Assembly: GCA_022448265.1 (NCBI GenBank)
Contig: JAKVCC010000004.1
Location: 62,001-126,000, forward strand
Origin: Pirellulales bacterium
GTDB taxonomy: Bacteria; Planctomycetota; Planctomycetia; Pirellulales; Lacipirellulaceae
Length of the DNA stretch: 64,000 nt
Direction of reading: 5' to 3'
Part shown: positions 9,430 to 19,480 of the stretch, one piece after another
Layout: each line of letters begins with the position of its first letter
Numbering within the stretch: the first letter of the stretch is position 1
Translations under genes and position numbers: made by a program
The notes under the pieces: generated by a model
The model's input: only the letters and a program-made list of their open reading frames with translations
Told to the model about the DNA's origin: nothing
Databases searched by the model: none

Positions 9430-12400
9430 ATGGCGAAGAAGAAGCGCGCGCAGCGCATCAATGGCGAAGGTGCATCGGCCGCGCCGCGTCGGTGGAAGAG
9501 AAAAATCGGCCGCCGATTGTTCCTGCTAGTGTTGCTCGCGGTGGGCGTGGTGGCAGTCGCCCCTGCGATCGTGGCCCGCACCTCGCTGCGCAATCAACTG
9601 CTTGGCGTGGCGCTATCTGCGCCCGGGTGGCGCATTGAAAGCCAGGGGGCAAATCTAGGTTGGTCTGGAAAACAGTCGCTGACGGGCGTAACACTGGTCG
9701 ACCCGGCAGGCCAGTCTTTGTTGACAGCAGAGTCGATTAGTTGTGATCGATCGCTACTAGGACTCGCCGCCAATTGGAGGGACCTGGGTAAGGTCCGCAT
9801 CGCCAGACCAACTGCTTACATCGTAACGCGTCCTGGCGGCAGCAATGTCGAAGACCTGTTGGCGACCATGGAGACTAGCGGCGGGGATCCTGAAAATAAG
9901 CAGCTTCCGCGCGAAGAGAAAAACGGCTTCTCTGTGCAGGTCGAAGTTATTGAAGGCACAGTCCATGGCGTCGATTCCACGACCCAGGGGGCGTGGTTGC
10001 TGACCGAGGCCAATCTTGTCGCACATCTGGATACACCCTCCCATGGCGCGCTCGATATCACCGGCAGCGTCAACTTGGCCACCGCCCGCGAAGGGACCGC
10101 AGGCAATGCAAAATTTCAGTTTCAATCGAGGGCGGCCACCGGACACCAACTTGACCTGTTCCTGAAAGGGTTTCCGCTCGAGCCGCTGGAACCGTGGTTG
10201 GTCCGCGCGCTGCCTGGTGCACAATTGAAGGGCCGCCTGACGATCGACGCACCGCAGATCCGCTGGACGTCGGATCCACAGCGTGGGCTGCAGGTGCATA
10301 CGGCCGGCCGTATGGAAATCCAGCAGTTGGAATTTTCCGCCGACGCGATTCTAAGAGAGCGAGTGGTCCTCCAACATTTGCAGGCTCCTTGGCGGCTGAT
10401 GGTGGCCAACAATACGATTGCCGTCGAGCAACTGTCGCTGGACGCTGGTTGGAGCAATTTTTCCGCACGAGGTTCCCTCACATTCGACGAACTATTTGCC
10501 CTGTGTGAGAAACAATTGCCGCAAAGCCAATGGACTCTGGCGGGCGAAGTTGCGCTGGACCAATTGACCAAGATGTTGCCGCGCACCCTGAAATTGCGCG
10601 AGGGAGTGCGCATCGACCGCGGGGTGCTCTCGCTAGAATTGGACAGCCAGCGGGCGGAGAATGGATTTGCTTGGAGTGCGACCGCTTCGCTACGCGATGT
10701 CGCAGGAAGCAATCGGGGACGGGTCATTCGCTGGCAGCAGCCGATAGAAACAGCATTGGCGCTGGTCGACTCCCCGCAAGGTGCGCACATCGAACAATGG
10801 TCGCTGACAGCACCCTTTGCGGAGGCCCAGTTCGCGACCGGCCGCGAGGAGGTTTCAGGAAACTTCCAGATCGATCTGGATCAGTTCAGCCAAGATCTGG
10901 GGCAATTCATTCAGCTGAAACCGTGGCACTTGGGCGGTAGCGGCTCGGGCCAGCTGTCATTCTTGCGTCCGGCGGTCGGGGAATTTTCTGCACATGCCGA
11001 CCTAGAGCTGCAAGACCTTCAGGTGATCCACAAGGAAAAAAAACTTTGGTCTGACCCCAAGCTGCAAGTTGTCGTGCGGGCCGCCGGTACTGGAGCCGAT
11101 CTGGAATTCCACCAATTGAGCACCGCGACCATCAAGGTGCGTGGCAAGGATGATGCGTTCGACCTGCAGCTCTTGCAGCCGGTGAATCTCGCTGAGGCGA
11201 GGCCCAGTTGGTTGGTAAAAGTTGAGGGCAAAGGCCCCTTGGCCCCGGGGGTAGATTGGTTGCGACCCTGGTTGCCCAATATTGCGCTGGAGCTGGCCGG
11301 CGAGGCCAATGTCCAGGCCAAGTTGCGACTCGCTGCCGATGCGGTACACGTTATCGAGTCGCAGGGTAGTGTCGTGGGCCTCAGGGTTCGCAGCAGGGCG
11401 TTCGAGATTGATGAACCAAATTTTCATTTTTCCGGCGATTGCCGGTGGGATGCCACGGCCGACAGCCTAGAGTCAAAAGAGTTGCAGATGATCGGCAGTG
11501 CACTTGCATTTCGCGCAAGGGATTTGGGTTTCAGCATGCTCAGTGCTGGCATACCGGCTGCCAAGGGCCAGGTTGCATTTCGCGCCAATCTTGAGCGGAT
11601 GGCGGCAGCAGCTCGTTTGGTCAGCGGCGATTCCTCGACCTGGCTACGTGGTACGGTTGAGGGACAATTACAGTTGGCCCCTGGCGATGGAGCACTGCAG
11701 GCCGTATTTTCGGCGACTGCCGCCGAGCTGCAGCTATTGCGAGCCGACGCCTCGAGTACCGCCCCGGAAGTCCTTTGGACCGATCCGCAATTGCAGGTTT
11801 CGGGCAAGGCCATCTATGCGATTGCTGACGACCGTGCGCGGGTCGAAAAACTTGAATTTCGCGGACAGACATTGCAGCTAACCAGCGCGGCAACGATCGA
11901 GCAGATGTGCACGCTGCCGCGGCTCCAGGCCAATGGGCAGTTGCAATACGATGCCCAGGAGTTGGCCACACTACTGACAACCTATCTGGGTTCCAACGTC
12001 CGGCTGGTAGGGAATCGCCACATGCGTTTCCAAATCGCTGGTCTGCTCTCGGAAGTTGACCCACAGGGCGCGCCGCTCGATTGGTTGCAGCGCTGGCAAA
12101 TGTCGGCTGACGCAGGGTGGCTGTCAGCGTCAGTTTACGGATTGCCTGTTGGGGCAGGAAAGCTCGAGGGAACTTTCCAGCAGGGCCAGCTTCAATTTGC
12201 CCCACTTGAAGTGGCCGTGGGAAATGGCTGGTTGACCGCTCACCCGCTTCTCACTTTTGGACACAGATCACAGCAACTGCAGCTATCTGCCGGTCCCCTG
12301 CTACGCCGCGTGCAGATTTTGCCTCAGGTGAGCCAGGCCATGCTTAAATACATTGCGCCGGTGGTGGCAAATGCAACGCATACCGAAGGGGAGTTCTCCG

Positions 12401-12951
12401 TACATTTGGCCGATTCTCGGGTGCCCCTGGCGAATCCCCAGGAGGCCCAGGTGGCCGGCCAGTTGGCGGTCCATCGCCTGAGCGTGGCACCGGGACCAAT
12501 GCTGCAAGAACTGGCAACAGCTGTTGAGCGACTCAAAACACTTTCAAATTCTAAACAGCTTTTTTCGGCGGTGACCGCGACGCGCTCGGTGAAGGGTTTG
12601 ACGATCAACGATCGCAATATCGACTTTCAAGTGGTTCAAGGTCGTGTTTACCATCGCAACTTGGAGTTTATTATCGACGACGTGCCCATCCGCTCGCAAG
12701 GTTCGGTTGGCTTTGACCAAAGCCTAGCACTGGTGTTTGAGATACCCATTCAAGAGAAATGGTTAGGGAAGTATTCTCGCTCCTTGGCGGGGCAAACTTT
12801 GCGCATACCTGTCAACGGCTCGCTGGACCAATGGGATTTTGATTTGCGGGCAGTGGCCGACTTGTCGCAGCGGTTGGTGAAAGATGCCGCGTCCCAGGCA
12901 ATCGGCGATGAAGTCAATCGCCAGATCGAAAAACTGTTTCGGTCCCGCTAG
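9430..12951 (+). CDS. AsmA/TamB-like large envelope protein
   Basis: A protein of about 1173 residues from ATG 9430 (MAKKKRAQRI); an in-frame TTG at 9391 is less likely. A basic N-terminus and one hydrophobic helix (LFLLVLLAVGVVAVAPAIVA) anchor it in the inner membrane, and the rest is periplasmic. The long body of repeated beta-strands with LxIxxxxVxL patterns, and an ending with DVPIRSQGSVGFDQSLALVF then DFDLRAVADL, are typical of the C-terminal region of AsmA-like proteins. Relatives form hydrophobic grooves that move lipid or outer-membrane protein across the periplasm. It follows export module 1 on the same strand after 228 bases, a suggestive but unproven link. No enzymatic motif is visible. 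Confidence 0.65.
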   Translation: MAKKKRAQRINGEGASAAPRRWKRKIGRRLFLLVLLAVGVVAVAPAIVARTSLRNQLLGVALSAPGWRIESQGANLGWSGKQSLTGVTLVDPAGQSLLTAESISCDRSLLGLAANWRDLGKVRIARPTAYIVTRPGGSNVEDLLATMETSGGDPENKQLPREEKNGFSVQVEVIEGTVHGVDSTTQGAWLLTEANLVAHLDTPSHGALDITGSVNLATAREGTAGNAKFQFQSRAATGHQLDLFLKGFPLEPLEPWLVRALPGAQLKGRLTIDAPQIRWTSDPQRGLQVHTAGRMEIQQLEFSADAILRERVVLQHLQAPWRLMVANNTIAVEQLSLDAGWSNFSARGSLTFDELFALCEKQLPQSQWTLAGEVALDQLTKMLPRTLKLREGVRIDRGVLSLELDSQRAENGFAWSATASLRDVAGSNRGRVIRWQQPIETALALVDSPQGAHIEQWSLTAPFAEAQFATGREEVSGNFQIDLDQFSQDLGQFIQLKPWHLGGSGSGQLSFLRPAVGEFSAHADLELQDLQVIHKEKKLWSDPKLQVVVRAAGTGADLEFHQLSTATIKVRGKDDAFDLQLLQPVNLAEARPSWLVKVEGKGPLAPGVDWLRPWLPNIALELAGEANVQAKLRLAADAVHVIESQGSVVGLRVRSRAFEIDEPNFHFSGDCRWDATADSLESKELQMIGSALAFRARDLGFSMLSAGIPAAKGQVAFRANLERMAAAARLVSGDSSTWLRGTVEGQLQLAPGDGALQAVFSATAAELQLLRADASSTAPEVLWTDPQLQVSGKAIYAIADDRARVEKLEFRGQTLQLTSAATIEQMCTLPRLQANGQLQYDAQELATLLTTYLGSNVRLVGNRHMRFQIAGLLSEVDPQGAPLDWLQRWQMSADAGWLSASVYGLPVGAGKLEGTFQQGQLQFAPLEVAVGNGWLTAHPLLTFGHRSQQLQLSAGPLLRRVQILPQVSQAMLKYIAPVVANATHTEGEFSVHLADSRVPLANPQEAQVAGQLAVHRLSVAPGPMLQELATAVERLKTLSNSKQLFSAVTATRSVKGLTINDRNIDFQVVQGRVYHRNLEFIIDDVPIRSQGSVGFDQSLALVFEIPIQEKWLGKYSRSLAGQTLRIPVNGSLDQWDFDLRAVADLSQRLVKDAASQAIGDEVNRQIEKLFRSR

Positions 12952-13210
12952 GCAATCCGAAATGCCGAAGTTATTTTTGATTTGTTTCCAAATGATGGGG
13001 CACACAACGTTGGTTTGATGGTTAGAAAGAGTGCCCTATGTTTGGGGTTGGATTCGTATTAACACTTGGGATTTTGATGAACCCGTGCCACTTTCAGTAA
13101 CTTGCCACCTCCCGCCAAAACATGCTTGTCCTGGGTGGTTCAATCGCTGCGCAGGGGGCAATAAGTTCGCAGATCGGGCGTTTCCACATTTAACCGTGTG
13201 CGATTTCTGG

Positions 13211-14536
13211 GTGAGAACGCAATTCTCAATCGCAGTTTGTCTATTATGTCTTCTGGTGCTTGGATCCGTGCAGGCCCTCGCCGAGGAGGCCCCCATCACT
13301 CCCAGAGCGTTGCCGGCGATTGACCAACGTCGCGCTGAGCAGGCTGGCTTGCGGAGACTGGAAAGCGACCATCTGACCCTCTACACCGATTTGCCGGCCA
13401 GCGCTGCAATCGACGAGTTGCCGGTGGTTTTCGATGCAGCCGTCGCCCAGTGGGCCAAGTATTTTAACATCGCGCCCCAGCGCACCCGCGCCTGGAGAAT
13501 GCGCGCATTTTTGATTAATGACCGGGCCAAGTTTGCTGCATTGGGCCTGCTTCCCAGGGAGCGGCCTGATTTTAAGAATGGTTTTGCAACAGAGAAGGAG
13601 CTTTGGATTGTCGAACAACCTAGTGACTATTACCGTCGCCACCTGCTGCTGCATGAGGGGACGCACGGGTTCATGCACGCCATGCTTGGCGGCGCCGGAC
13701 CGGGTTGGTACTCCGAGGGGATGGCCGAATTGTTTGCCACCCACACGTGGCAGGCCCAGCGCCTCCACCTCCGCCAGATGCCTGCCGATCGCCAAGTCGT
13801 GCCGATGTGGGGACGCATCAAAATCGTGCGCGAGGCGCACGACAAGGGTACGGGGTTGCCGCTACTGGCCGTGCTGCAGCTTGACCAAGGGCGGCGGTTT
13901 TCCACTGGTGAATATGCCTGGTGCTGGGCCCTGTGCACGTTTCTCGACTCGCATCTCGACTGGCAGGCGACCTTTCGGCAATTACCTCAATGGGTAACCG
14001 ATCGAGATTTTAACGGTCGCTTTCGGGAGCTTTTTCGCGCCCAGTGGCCAGAACTCCTAGTGGAATGGCAGGCGTTTATTGCTGAGCTGGATTACGGCTA
14101 CGAGGCTCGGCGGATGGCGATGCAGCATCGTAGCCCGGTGCTTCTCCAAAGTGCCGCCCAGGTTACCGTGGCCGCTGACCGCGGTTGGCAATCCACCGGT
14201 TGGATGTTGCAAGCTGGAAGAGAGTACAAATTTTCAGCGAGCGGACGTTACATGATTGCCCACGATACGGCTCCTTGGTTTTGTGAACCGGAAGGTGTGA
14301 CACTCAGGTACCACGCTGGCCAGCCCCTAGGTAAACTACTAGGCGTGTTGCGAAGCGAGGACGCGGGCCTTTCACCAACGCTTGCCCTGGGCTTGGGAGC
14401 TGTGCTGAAACCCAAACGGCCTGCCGTGCTTTACCTCCGCGTGAACGATTCGCCGGCCAGATTGAGTGACAATCGGGGGGAACTGACCGCCAGCATTGCC
14501 CCGGACCAACCGCTAGAGAAGCACGAAGTGCCCTAG
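13211..14536 (+). CDS. Secreted gluzincin-type metallopeptidase (DUF1570-like)
   Basis: About 441 residues from GTG 13211, chosen because a signal peptide begins there (VRTQFSIAVCLLCLLVLGS, cut near ALA-EE); the open frame reaches back to 13031 without a credible N-terminus. The zinc motif HEGTH is at 148-152 and the glutamate of WYSEGMAELFATH at 169 is the likely third ligand, 17 residues on, as in gluzincins. The C-terminal third (from about residue 325) is beta-rich, perhaps a carbohydrate-binding or PA14-like module. The substrate is unknown. A second protein of this type lies at 30405-31712. The gene is followed by 297 bases before glyA. Confidence 0.72.
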   Translation: MRTQFSIAVCLLCLLVLGSVQALAEEAPITPRALPAIDQRRAEQAGLRRLESDHLTLYTDLPASAAIDELPVVFDAAVAQWAKYFNIAPQRTRAWRMRAFLINDRAKFAALGLLPRERPDFKNGFATEKELWIVEQPSDYYRRHLLLHEGTHGFMHAMLGGAGPGWYSEGMAELFATHTWQAQRLHLRQMPADRQVVPMWGRIKIVREAHDKGTGLPLLAVLQLDQGRRFSTGEYAWCWALCTFLDSHLDWQATFRQLPQWVTDRDFNGRFRELFRAQWPELLVEWQAFIAELDYGYEARRMAMQHRSPVLLQSAAQVTVAADRGWQSTGWMLQAGREYKFSASGRYMIAHDTAPWFCEPEGVTLRYHAGQPLGKLLGVLRSEDAGLSPTLALGLGAVLKPKRPAVLYLRVNDSPARLSDNRGELTASIAPDQPLEKHEVP

Positions 14537-14609
14537 GTGGAGTTTGTGCGCAAAGGATTGGCTCGATCCTCGCTATACGGGTCCATGTGTCAGATGGGTT
14601 GCCATAGAG

Positions 14610-14630
14610 CCTGAGAGTGAATCTTTCAGG
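14610..14630 (+). promoter_or_regulatory. Hairpin in the glyA leader
   Basis: Eight-base-pair stem (CCTGAGAG with CTTTCAGG, one G-T pair) with a TGAAT loop, in the 297-base gap ahead of glyA. No U-run follows, so it is not a standard terminator. The region does not match the glycine or tetrahydrofolate riboswitch consensus as far as I can tell. It could be an RNA control element or chance. Confidence 0.25.
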
Positions 14631-14833
14631 GCCAGCGAGCAAGTGACGGAGGTGATGTGCCATCCATTAGTTTCTGGGGTCCTGGCCATTGAATTCACCC
14701 TGAAGGCAAATGGATCGACTGCCGCTATTGGCCGGCCGATTGACACTACGCGCCGATCGCTCGACAATGATAGGCTACCGCTTGTTTTGCCCAAGGGCTT
14801 CTTGCATATTTCTGGGTGACCGCTGGGGACTCC

Positions 14834-16120
14834 ATGACGAATTATTTGGCTGAAAGTGATCCTGAAGCTTGGTCCGCGGTTGCCGACGAGATCAGTCGCC
14901 AGCACGATGGGCTGGAACTGATTGCCAGCGAAAACTACACCAGTCCGGCCGTTATGCAAGCCGCCGGAAGCGTCCTTACGAATAAATATGCAGAGGGCTA
15001 TCCAGGCCGGCGTTATTACGGTGGGTGCGAGCATGTCGACAAGGTGGAAGAGCTGGCCCGCGCTCGGGCGAAAAAACTCTTCGGCGCTGATTTTGCGAAC
15101 GTGCAGCCCCACTCTGGTTCGCAGGCTAACATGGCAATTTACTTGGCTGCGCTCGAGCCGGGTGATACAGTGCTGGGGCTTGACCTAGCCCACGGCGGCC
15201 ATCTTACCCACGGGATGAAGCTCAATTTTTCGGGCACGCTTTACAATTTTGTCAGCTATGGTGTTCGCCAGGACGATCACCGGCTTGATTTTGATCAGAT
15301 CGCGCGGCTGGCGCAGGAACACAAGCCGACCTTGATTGTTGCTGGGGCCAGTGCTTATCCTCGCGAGATTCCGCACGCGCGCTTCGCGGAAATCGCCGAG
15401 GGTATTGGTGCAAAGCTGATGGTCGATATGGCGCACTACGCTGGTCTCGTGGCAGCTGGTCTTCACGACAATCCGTTGGGGGTAGCCGACTTTGTTACTT
15501 CCACAACGCACAAAACATTGCGAGGCCCACGTGGTGGGCTTTGCTTGGCCAAGAAGGAATTTGCCAAGGTGCTCAATAGCCGCGTGTTTCCGGGTTTGCA
15601 AGGCGGACCACTCATGCACATCATTGCTGGCAAGGCCGTTTGCTTTGGCGAAGCGCTGAAGCCAGACTTTAAGGTGTATGTCCAGCAGGTCGTCGACAAT
15701 GCGCGGGTGCTCGCCGAGACGTTGGCCAGTGGAGGTTTGAGTTTGGTGAGCGGTGGCACCGACAACCACATGGTGCTCGTCGATGTTACGCCGCTGGGGG
15801 TTGGCGGCAAAGTGGCCGAGTCGGTCCTGGGAGCATGCGGTATTACGGTCAACAAGAACATGATTCCGTTTGACCTGCGCAAGCCGGTTGATCCTTCGGG
15901 TATTCGTGTCGGCACTCCTGCGCTGACGTCGCGTGGCATGGGAGGTGTCGAGATGCGCTCGGTGGGGCGGTGGATGCTCGAATCACTGCGTGCGGCGGAC
16001 GATCCGGTCGTGCATGAGCGCATTCGCTCAGAAGTACGCCAGCTTTGCGATCATTTTCCAGTACCAGCCGCCGCGCTCAACGAAACCTTGACTACCACCT
16101 GCAAGGATGGAGCTATATGA
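14834..16120 (+). CDS. glyA: Serine hydroxymethyltransferase
   Basis: Cytosolic PLP enzyme that converts serine and tetrahydrofolate to glycine and methylene-THF. The 428-residue product from ATG 14834 (GTG 14816 is an in-frame alternative) carries the family landmarks: [40 protein letters not shown], the SGSQANMA cofactor loop, and the PLP-lysine segment [14 protein letters not shown]. The stop codon overlaps the ATG of the response regulator gene in an ATGA junction, so the two are translationally coupled. Length and motifs are ordinary for GlyA. Confidence 0.97.
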   Translation: MTNYLAESDPEAWSAVADEISRQHDGLELIASENYTSPAVMQAAGSVLTNKYAEGYPGRRYYGGCEHVDKVEELARARAKKLFGADFANVQPHSGSQANMAIYLAALEPGDTVLGLDLAHGGHLTHGMKLNFSGTLYNFVSYGVRQDDHRLDFDQIARLAQEHKPTLIVAGASAYPREIPHARFAEIAEGIGAKLMVDMAHYAGLVAAGLHDNPLGVADFVTSTTHKTLRGPRGGLCLAKKEFAKVLNSRVFPGLQGGPLMHIIAGKAVCFGEALKPDFKVYVQQVVDNARVLAETLASGGLSLVSGGTDNHMVLVDVTPLGVGGKVAESVLGACGITVNKNMIPFDLRKPVDPSGIRVGTPALTSRGMGGVEMRSVGRWMLESLRAADDPVVHERIRSEVRQLCDHFPVPAAALNETLTTTCKDGAI

Positions 16121-16551
16121 GCAAGCCGCGAATACTTGTCGCTGATGACAATGAGGCTAATGTGGAGCTTCTGGAGGCCTATTTAGGTGGCCTGGATGTC
16201 GAGATGGCCGTTGCGGTTGACGGGCGAGACACGCTGGACAAGGTGGCGGCCTTTCGGCCGGACCTAATCTTGCTCGATATTATGATGCCGAAGCTAAGTG
16301 GTTTTGAGGTTTGCCAGCGGCTCAAGAGCGACGCGGCGACCAGCGGCATTATGATTTTGATGGTGACGGCGCTCAATGAGTTGGGCGACATTGAGCGGGC
16401 TGTGGAAGCCAAGACCGACGACTTTCTCTCCAAGCCGGTTAATAAGATTGAATTGGTTAAAAGGGTGCAAGTCTTGCTGGAGGTGCGAAGCACGCGAGAC
16501 GAAAACGAAAGGCTGCGGGAATACATTAAGCGTATGGAAGCTAGTCGTTAA
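16117..16551 (+). CDS. Stand-alone response regulator (receiver domain)
   Basis: A 144-residue CheY/PleD-type receiver. Acidic pocket Asp10-Asp11, phospho-acceptor Asp54 in [15 protein letters not shown], Thr84 in MVTALNE and Lys106 in FLSKPVNK are all present, so it should be phosphorylatable. After the receiver there is only a short helical tail (about 120-144) with charged heptads, and no output domain, so it must act through protein contacts or as a phosphate relay. The start is set by the ATGA overlap with glyA; a longer reading upstream is only the glyA frame shadow. No histidine kinase lies nearby. Coupling to glyA is unusual. Confidence 0.9.
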   Translation: MSKPRILVADDNEANVELLEAYLGGLDVEMAVAVDGRDTLDKVAAFRPDLILLDIMMPKLSGFEVCQRLKSDAATSGIMILMVTALNELGDIERAVEAKTDDFLSKPVNKIELVKRVQVLLEVRSTRDENERLREYIKRMEASR

Positions 16552-16618
16552 ATCCTTGGGCGCAGTTCTTTACTTACATGGCCCATTATGGGAATAGATC
16601 ATTGATGGGATCGGAAGA

Positions 16619-18529
16619 ATGGAGATGTGTTGGAGAGCATTGGCTTGCCTCTTGGTACTTGTTTGCCAATCAGCAGTAAACCTGCCGTACCTGGCCGGCG
16701 AGGAGCTTCAGGTTTCTCTGTCCGGTGAGCCATCCACGGGGCTCATTCCGCGCTTGATCGACGAACTAGGGAGCGTGGTCTACGCTGAGCGCCTGCGAGC
16801 CGAATCCCGTCTGCTTGAGTTGGGAGCGGATGCGTTCGATCAACTCCAGGCTGCTGAATTGAGCCTGGACCCTGAAGTCGCGATGCGAGCGAGATACATC
16901 TTGTTGCAGATACAGGTCGAGTGGGTGCGCCCCGACGATCTTCCCGAGGTCCGCAAATTAATGATGCGTTACGGTGACCTGCCTGCGGCTGAGCGCCGCA
17001 CGCGCATCGATCGCTTGGCAGCGATCGAAAAAAATCGTGGTATGCGTGCGCTGTGCAGGATTGCACGCTTCGATTCCTTGCCACGGTTAGCTCGCAGCGC
17101 GGCGCTGGCGGTTATGGGAAAAGGTAGTGGCCCATCGCTCAATAGGGCTGAATCGAGCGACGTCGTCGCCAAGGAAATTGGTGATGCCCAGAGCGTGCCG
17201 GTCCAGTGGCTGCGCACGTTTGCCGATCAATTGCAGCGGCCGGGCAAGGTGGACAGGCGATGGCTGTCGTTGATCGATGCCGAATTAGCCCTGGTGGGTC
17301 AGGAGGCAGAGGGAACTGATTCAGCCGTTGCGTTGCAGTTGCTAGGGTATCATTTGGAACTCAGCTTGCGAGTCGCTAATCCGCAAGCCATCTTCCAAAC
17401 GCTCCAGCGGCGCATCGATTTCGTGACCGAAATCTTGGAATCCTACGGTTATGAGAATTTTGAAATCGCTACCGATGCGATCGGTAGCGATCCGCTTTTG
17501 TACTACAAAATGCAATCGCAAGGCGGTACCAACCAGGCTCCGCTGGCCTCAGCAACTATCTGGACAATTGAGCGGAGGCAATGGGAGGTTTTGGAGTTGC
17601 TGGAAGAAAAGTATCAGAGCGCCTTTCGGGATGATCGGCTTTTACTCTATCTCGCAGCCGTTGCCCTTGGCCGGCAGGGTTGCGAAGAAGATGCTGGCGC
17701 ATCGGCGAAGCGTGCGTTCCAAATCGAAGTGTCCGATGCGCAACTGCGCAACGTGTTTGCCGAAATCGTTGAGGAGTTGGGACGCCACGACTGGGCGGAA
17801 CGCGAATGGAAACATGTGATTGAGACAGTTCCCCCCATTGAATTCCCTTCTTTGCATGCGCGCACCAGATATGCTCTCTTGCGCTTGCACGACCGGGGTG
17901 AGGACGAGGCCGCTGCTCAAATGTTGACGGAGTGCCTCGAATCGCTGGCCGCTGCTCCCGAAGCGCAGGGAAGTCTTTTGGAGGATTCCAGCCGGCGAAG
18001 GATATTGAAGGACATTGAGGCCCAGCGGCGATTCTATGAGGCGTGCGTATTTGAGGCGAAGGGCGATTTCCAGTCGCAGCGCAAGAAGTTAGAACAGGCG
18101 GTGACTCACAGTCCGGAGGACCCTGACATCTTGATCGCCCTTTATCATCTGAAAGGTGTCGATGATGCGTTTCGCAAAGTGACGCAGATGCGAATTCAAG
18201 CCGTCTGCCGAAAAATAGAATTTGCGATCGAGACCAACACGGGCATCTTCGAGGAGAAGGACGCCGCAAATTATTTCAATCACTGGGCTTGGCTGGTCAG
18301 CAATACCGAGGGCGATTACCGTAAGGCTCTAGTCTACTCTCACCGTTCTCTGGAGCTTTTGCCTGGCAACGCAAGCTACTTAGATACCTTGGGCCGCTGT
18401 TATTTTTCTGTGGGCGACTTGGAGAATGCGATTCGTTACCAGCGTCAGGCAGTAAAAAAGCATCCGCACATGCAGGTGATGCAGCGCCAGCTGGCGCACT
18501 TTGAACAACACCTTGCCAGCCGGCAGTAG
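16619..18529 (+). CDS. Secreted TPR-containing hypothetical protein
   Basis: A 636-residue protein with a Sec signal peptide (MEMCWRALACLLVLVCQSAV, cut near YLAGEE). Residues about 40-120 resemble the short HEAT-like region that many planctomycete proteins carry (LGSVVYAERLRAESRLLELG). The remainder is helical, and the last 150 residues hold tetratricopeptide-type pairs such as DYRKALVYSHRSLELLPGNA and YLDTLGRCYFSVGDLENAIR. No catalytic motif is seen; a scaffold or binding role in the periplasm is the most that can be inferred. It begins 67 bases after the response regulator on the same strand, so co-transcription is possible. Confidence 0.72.
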   Translation: MEMCWRALACLLVLVCQSAVNLPYLAGEELQVSLSGEPSTGLIPRLIDELGSVVYAERLRAESRLLELGADAFDQLQAAELSLDPEVAMRARYILLQIQVEWVRPDDLPEVRKLMMRYGDLPAAERRTRIDRLAAIEKNRGMRALCRIARFDSLPRLARSAALAVMGKGSGPSLNRAESSDVVAKEIGDAQSVPVQWLRTFADQLQRPGKVDRRWLSLIDAELALVGQEAEGTDSAVALQLLGYHLELSLRVANPQAIFQTLQRRIDFVTEILESYGYENFEIATDAIGSDPLLYYKMQSQGGTNQAPLASATIWTIERRQWEVLELLEEKYQSAFRDDRLLLYLAAVALGRQGCEEDAGASAKRAFQIEVSDAQLRNVFAEIVEELGRHDWAEREWKHVIETVPPIEFPSLHARTRYALLRLHDRGEDEAAAQMLTECLESLAAAPEAQGSLLEDSSRRRILKDIEAQRRFYEACVFEAKGDFQSQRKKLEQAVTHSPEDPDILIALYHLKGVDDAFRKVTQMRIQAVCRKIEFAIETNTGIFEEKDAANYFNHWAWLVSNTEGDYRKALVYSHRSLELLPGNASYLDTLGRCYFSVGDLENAIRYQRQAVKKHPHMQVMQRQLAHFEQHLASRQ

Positions 18530-18628
18530 CCCCATGAGGCGCCGAGAGTCACGGGCAGAGGGGTTACAGATAGGGGGCTCGTTAGCCAGCAATACAAAAT
18601 GACGCTGCCGTCAATCGACAGGATGTCG

Positions 18629-19171
18629 TTACTTGGGTAATTGGAATAGCGACTGAATCTTGAGTACGGCACAGTCTTCGGGAAATGTGTGAAATGCCCG
18701 GACGCGCAGCGTCTTGTCGCGAGAGTCAACGTTGATGTAGCTCATCGCACCCACATCGAGGCGGCCGCTTGCTTCGAATTGTTGCAACATGCCACAGCGG
18801 GTCGCTTGCAGCGTTAGTTGCTGCTGATAGGCTAAAAATTTATCGGGAAGTGTCGGCTCTAAGCAGAAAGATATTTCGTAGTTGACGCCGCCGCGACATT
18901 GGAGATTGTCGCTTCGTTCCCCTTTCAGGCGATAAGACATCAGCCGCCTTTTTTTGGGCAGCGGATGGTGGGCGGCAGTTGCCACCTCGGTTAGGATTAG
19001 ATCGCCGCTTTTCCAGGTGACCAAATGCCCGGCACTTGTTATTTGCACAGTCGCTTTGTACGGACCGCGTTCGATCGACCGGGACTGAGAAATTTCAAAT
19101 AGCTCAGGGTGCAGCGATCTGCCATAGAGTTGAAACACCAGCTCAGCGATTTTTGGTCGAACGGATAGCAC
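18629..19171 (-). CDS. DUF2617-family protein
   Basis: A 180-residue protein without signal peptide or membrane segment. The N-terminus VRPKIAELVFQLYGRSLHPELF and the later GHLVTWKSGDLILTEV match my memory of DUF2617, a family of unknown function found in planctomycetes and actinobacteria. The sequence is a mix of strands and helices with no obvious catalytic triad. The start at 19171 is taken from the open frame and has no strong ribosome binding site. It converges with the TPR protein gene (99-base gap). Confidence 0.7.
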   Translation of the reverse strand: MLSVRPKIAELVFQLYGRSLHPELFEISQSRSIERGPYKATVQITSAGHLVTWKSGDLILTEVATAAHHPLPKKRRLMSYRLKGERSDNLQCRGGVNYEISFCLEPTLPDKFLAYQQQLTLQATRCGMLQQFEASGRLDVGAMSYINVDSRDKTLRVRAFHTFPEDCAVLKIQSLFQLPK

Positions 19172-19480
19172 GGTCGATATCTCTGGTTATGGATGTCGTA
19201 TGTTTTGAACAATATGCCCCAATTGTACTTGCCACCGGTGGGCATCACAAAGGCAGATTCCGAAGCGGCTAGCTTACTTAAAATTCGATCTTGACAAGTG
19301 GGTCCCATTGATTACGGAGATGATGTTCGTGCCAGAAAATCCCCTGCGGATGGGCGCTCAATTATTAGTAGCGAGTCAGCTGTGGGGCAAGAAAATAGTG
19401 AGAAAGCCTCGCGCACGGGCGCACCAATCAATGGCTGCGACCGCTTGCCCGCAGCACACTAATGTGACGGGACCGAAGAA
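19172..19480. other. Divergent intergenic region, no gene seen
   Basis: 309 bases between DUF2617 (leftward) and the glycosylase gene (rightward). Only short shadow frames without family similarity were seen; promoters for both flanking genes are expected but not recognised. Confidence 0.4.

Noticed and set aside
14544-14819. 91-codon frame just upstream of glyA
   Set aside because: No motif or signal peptide; part of the leader region. The glycine riboswitch consensus was also looked for and not found.
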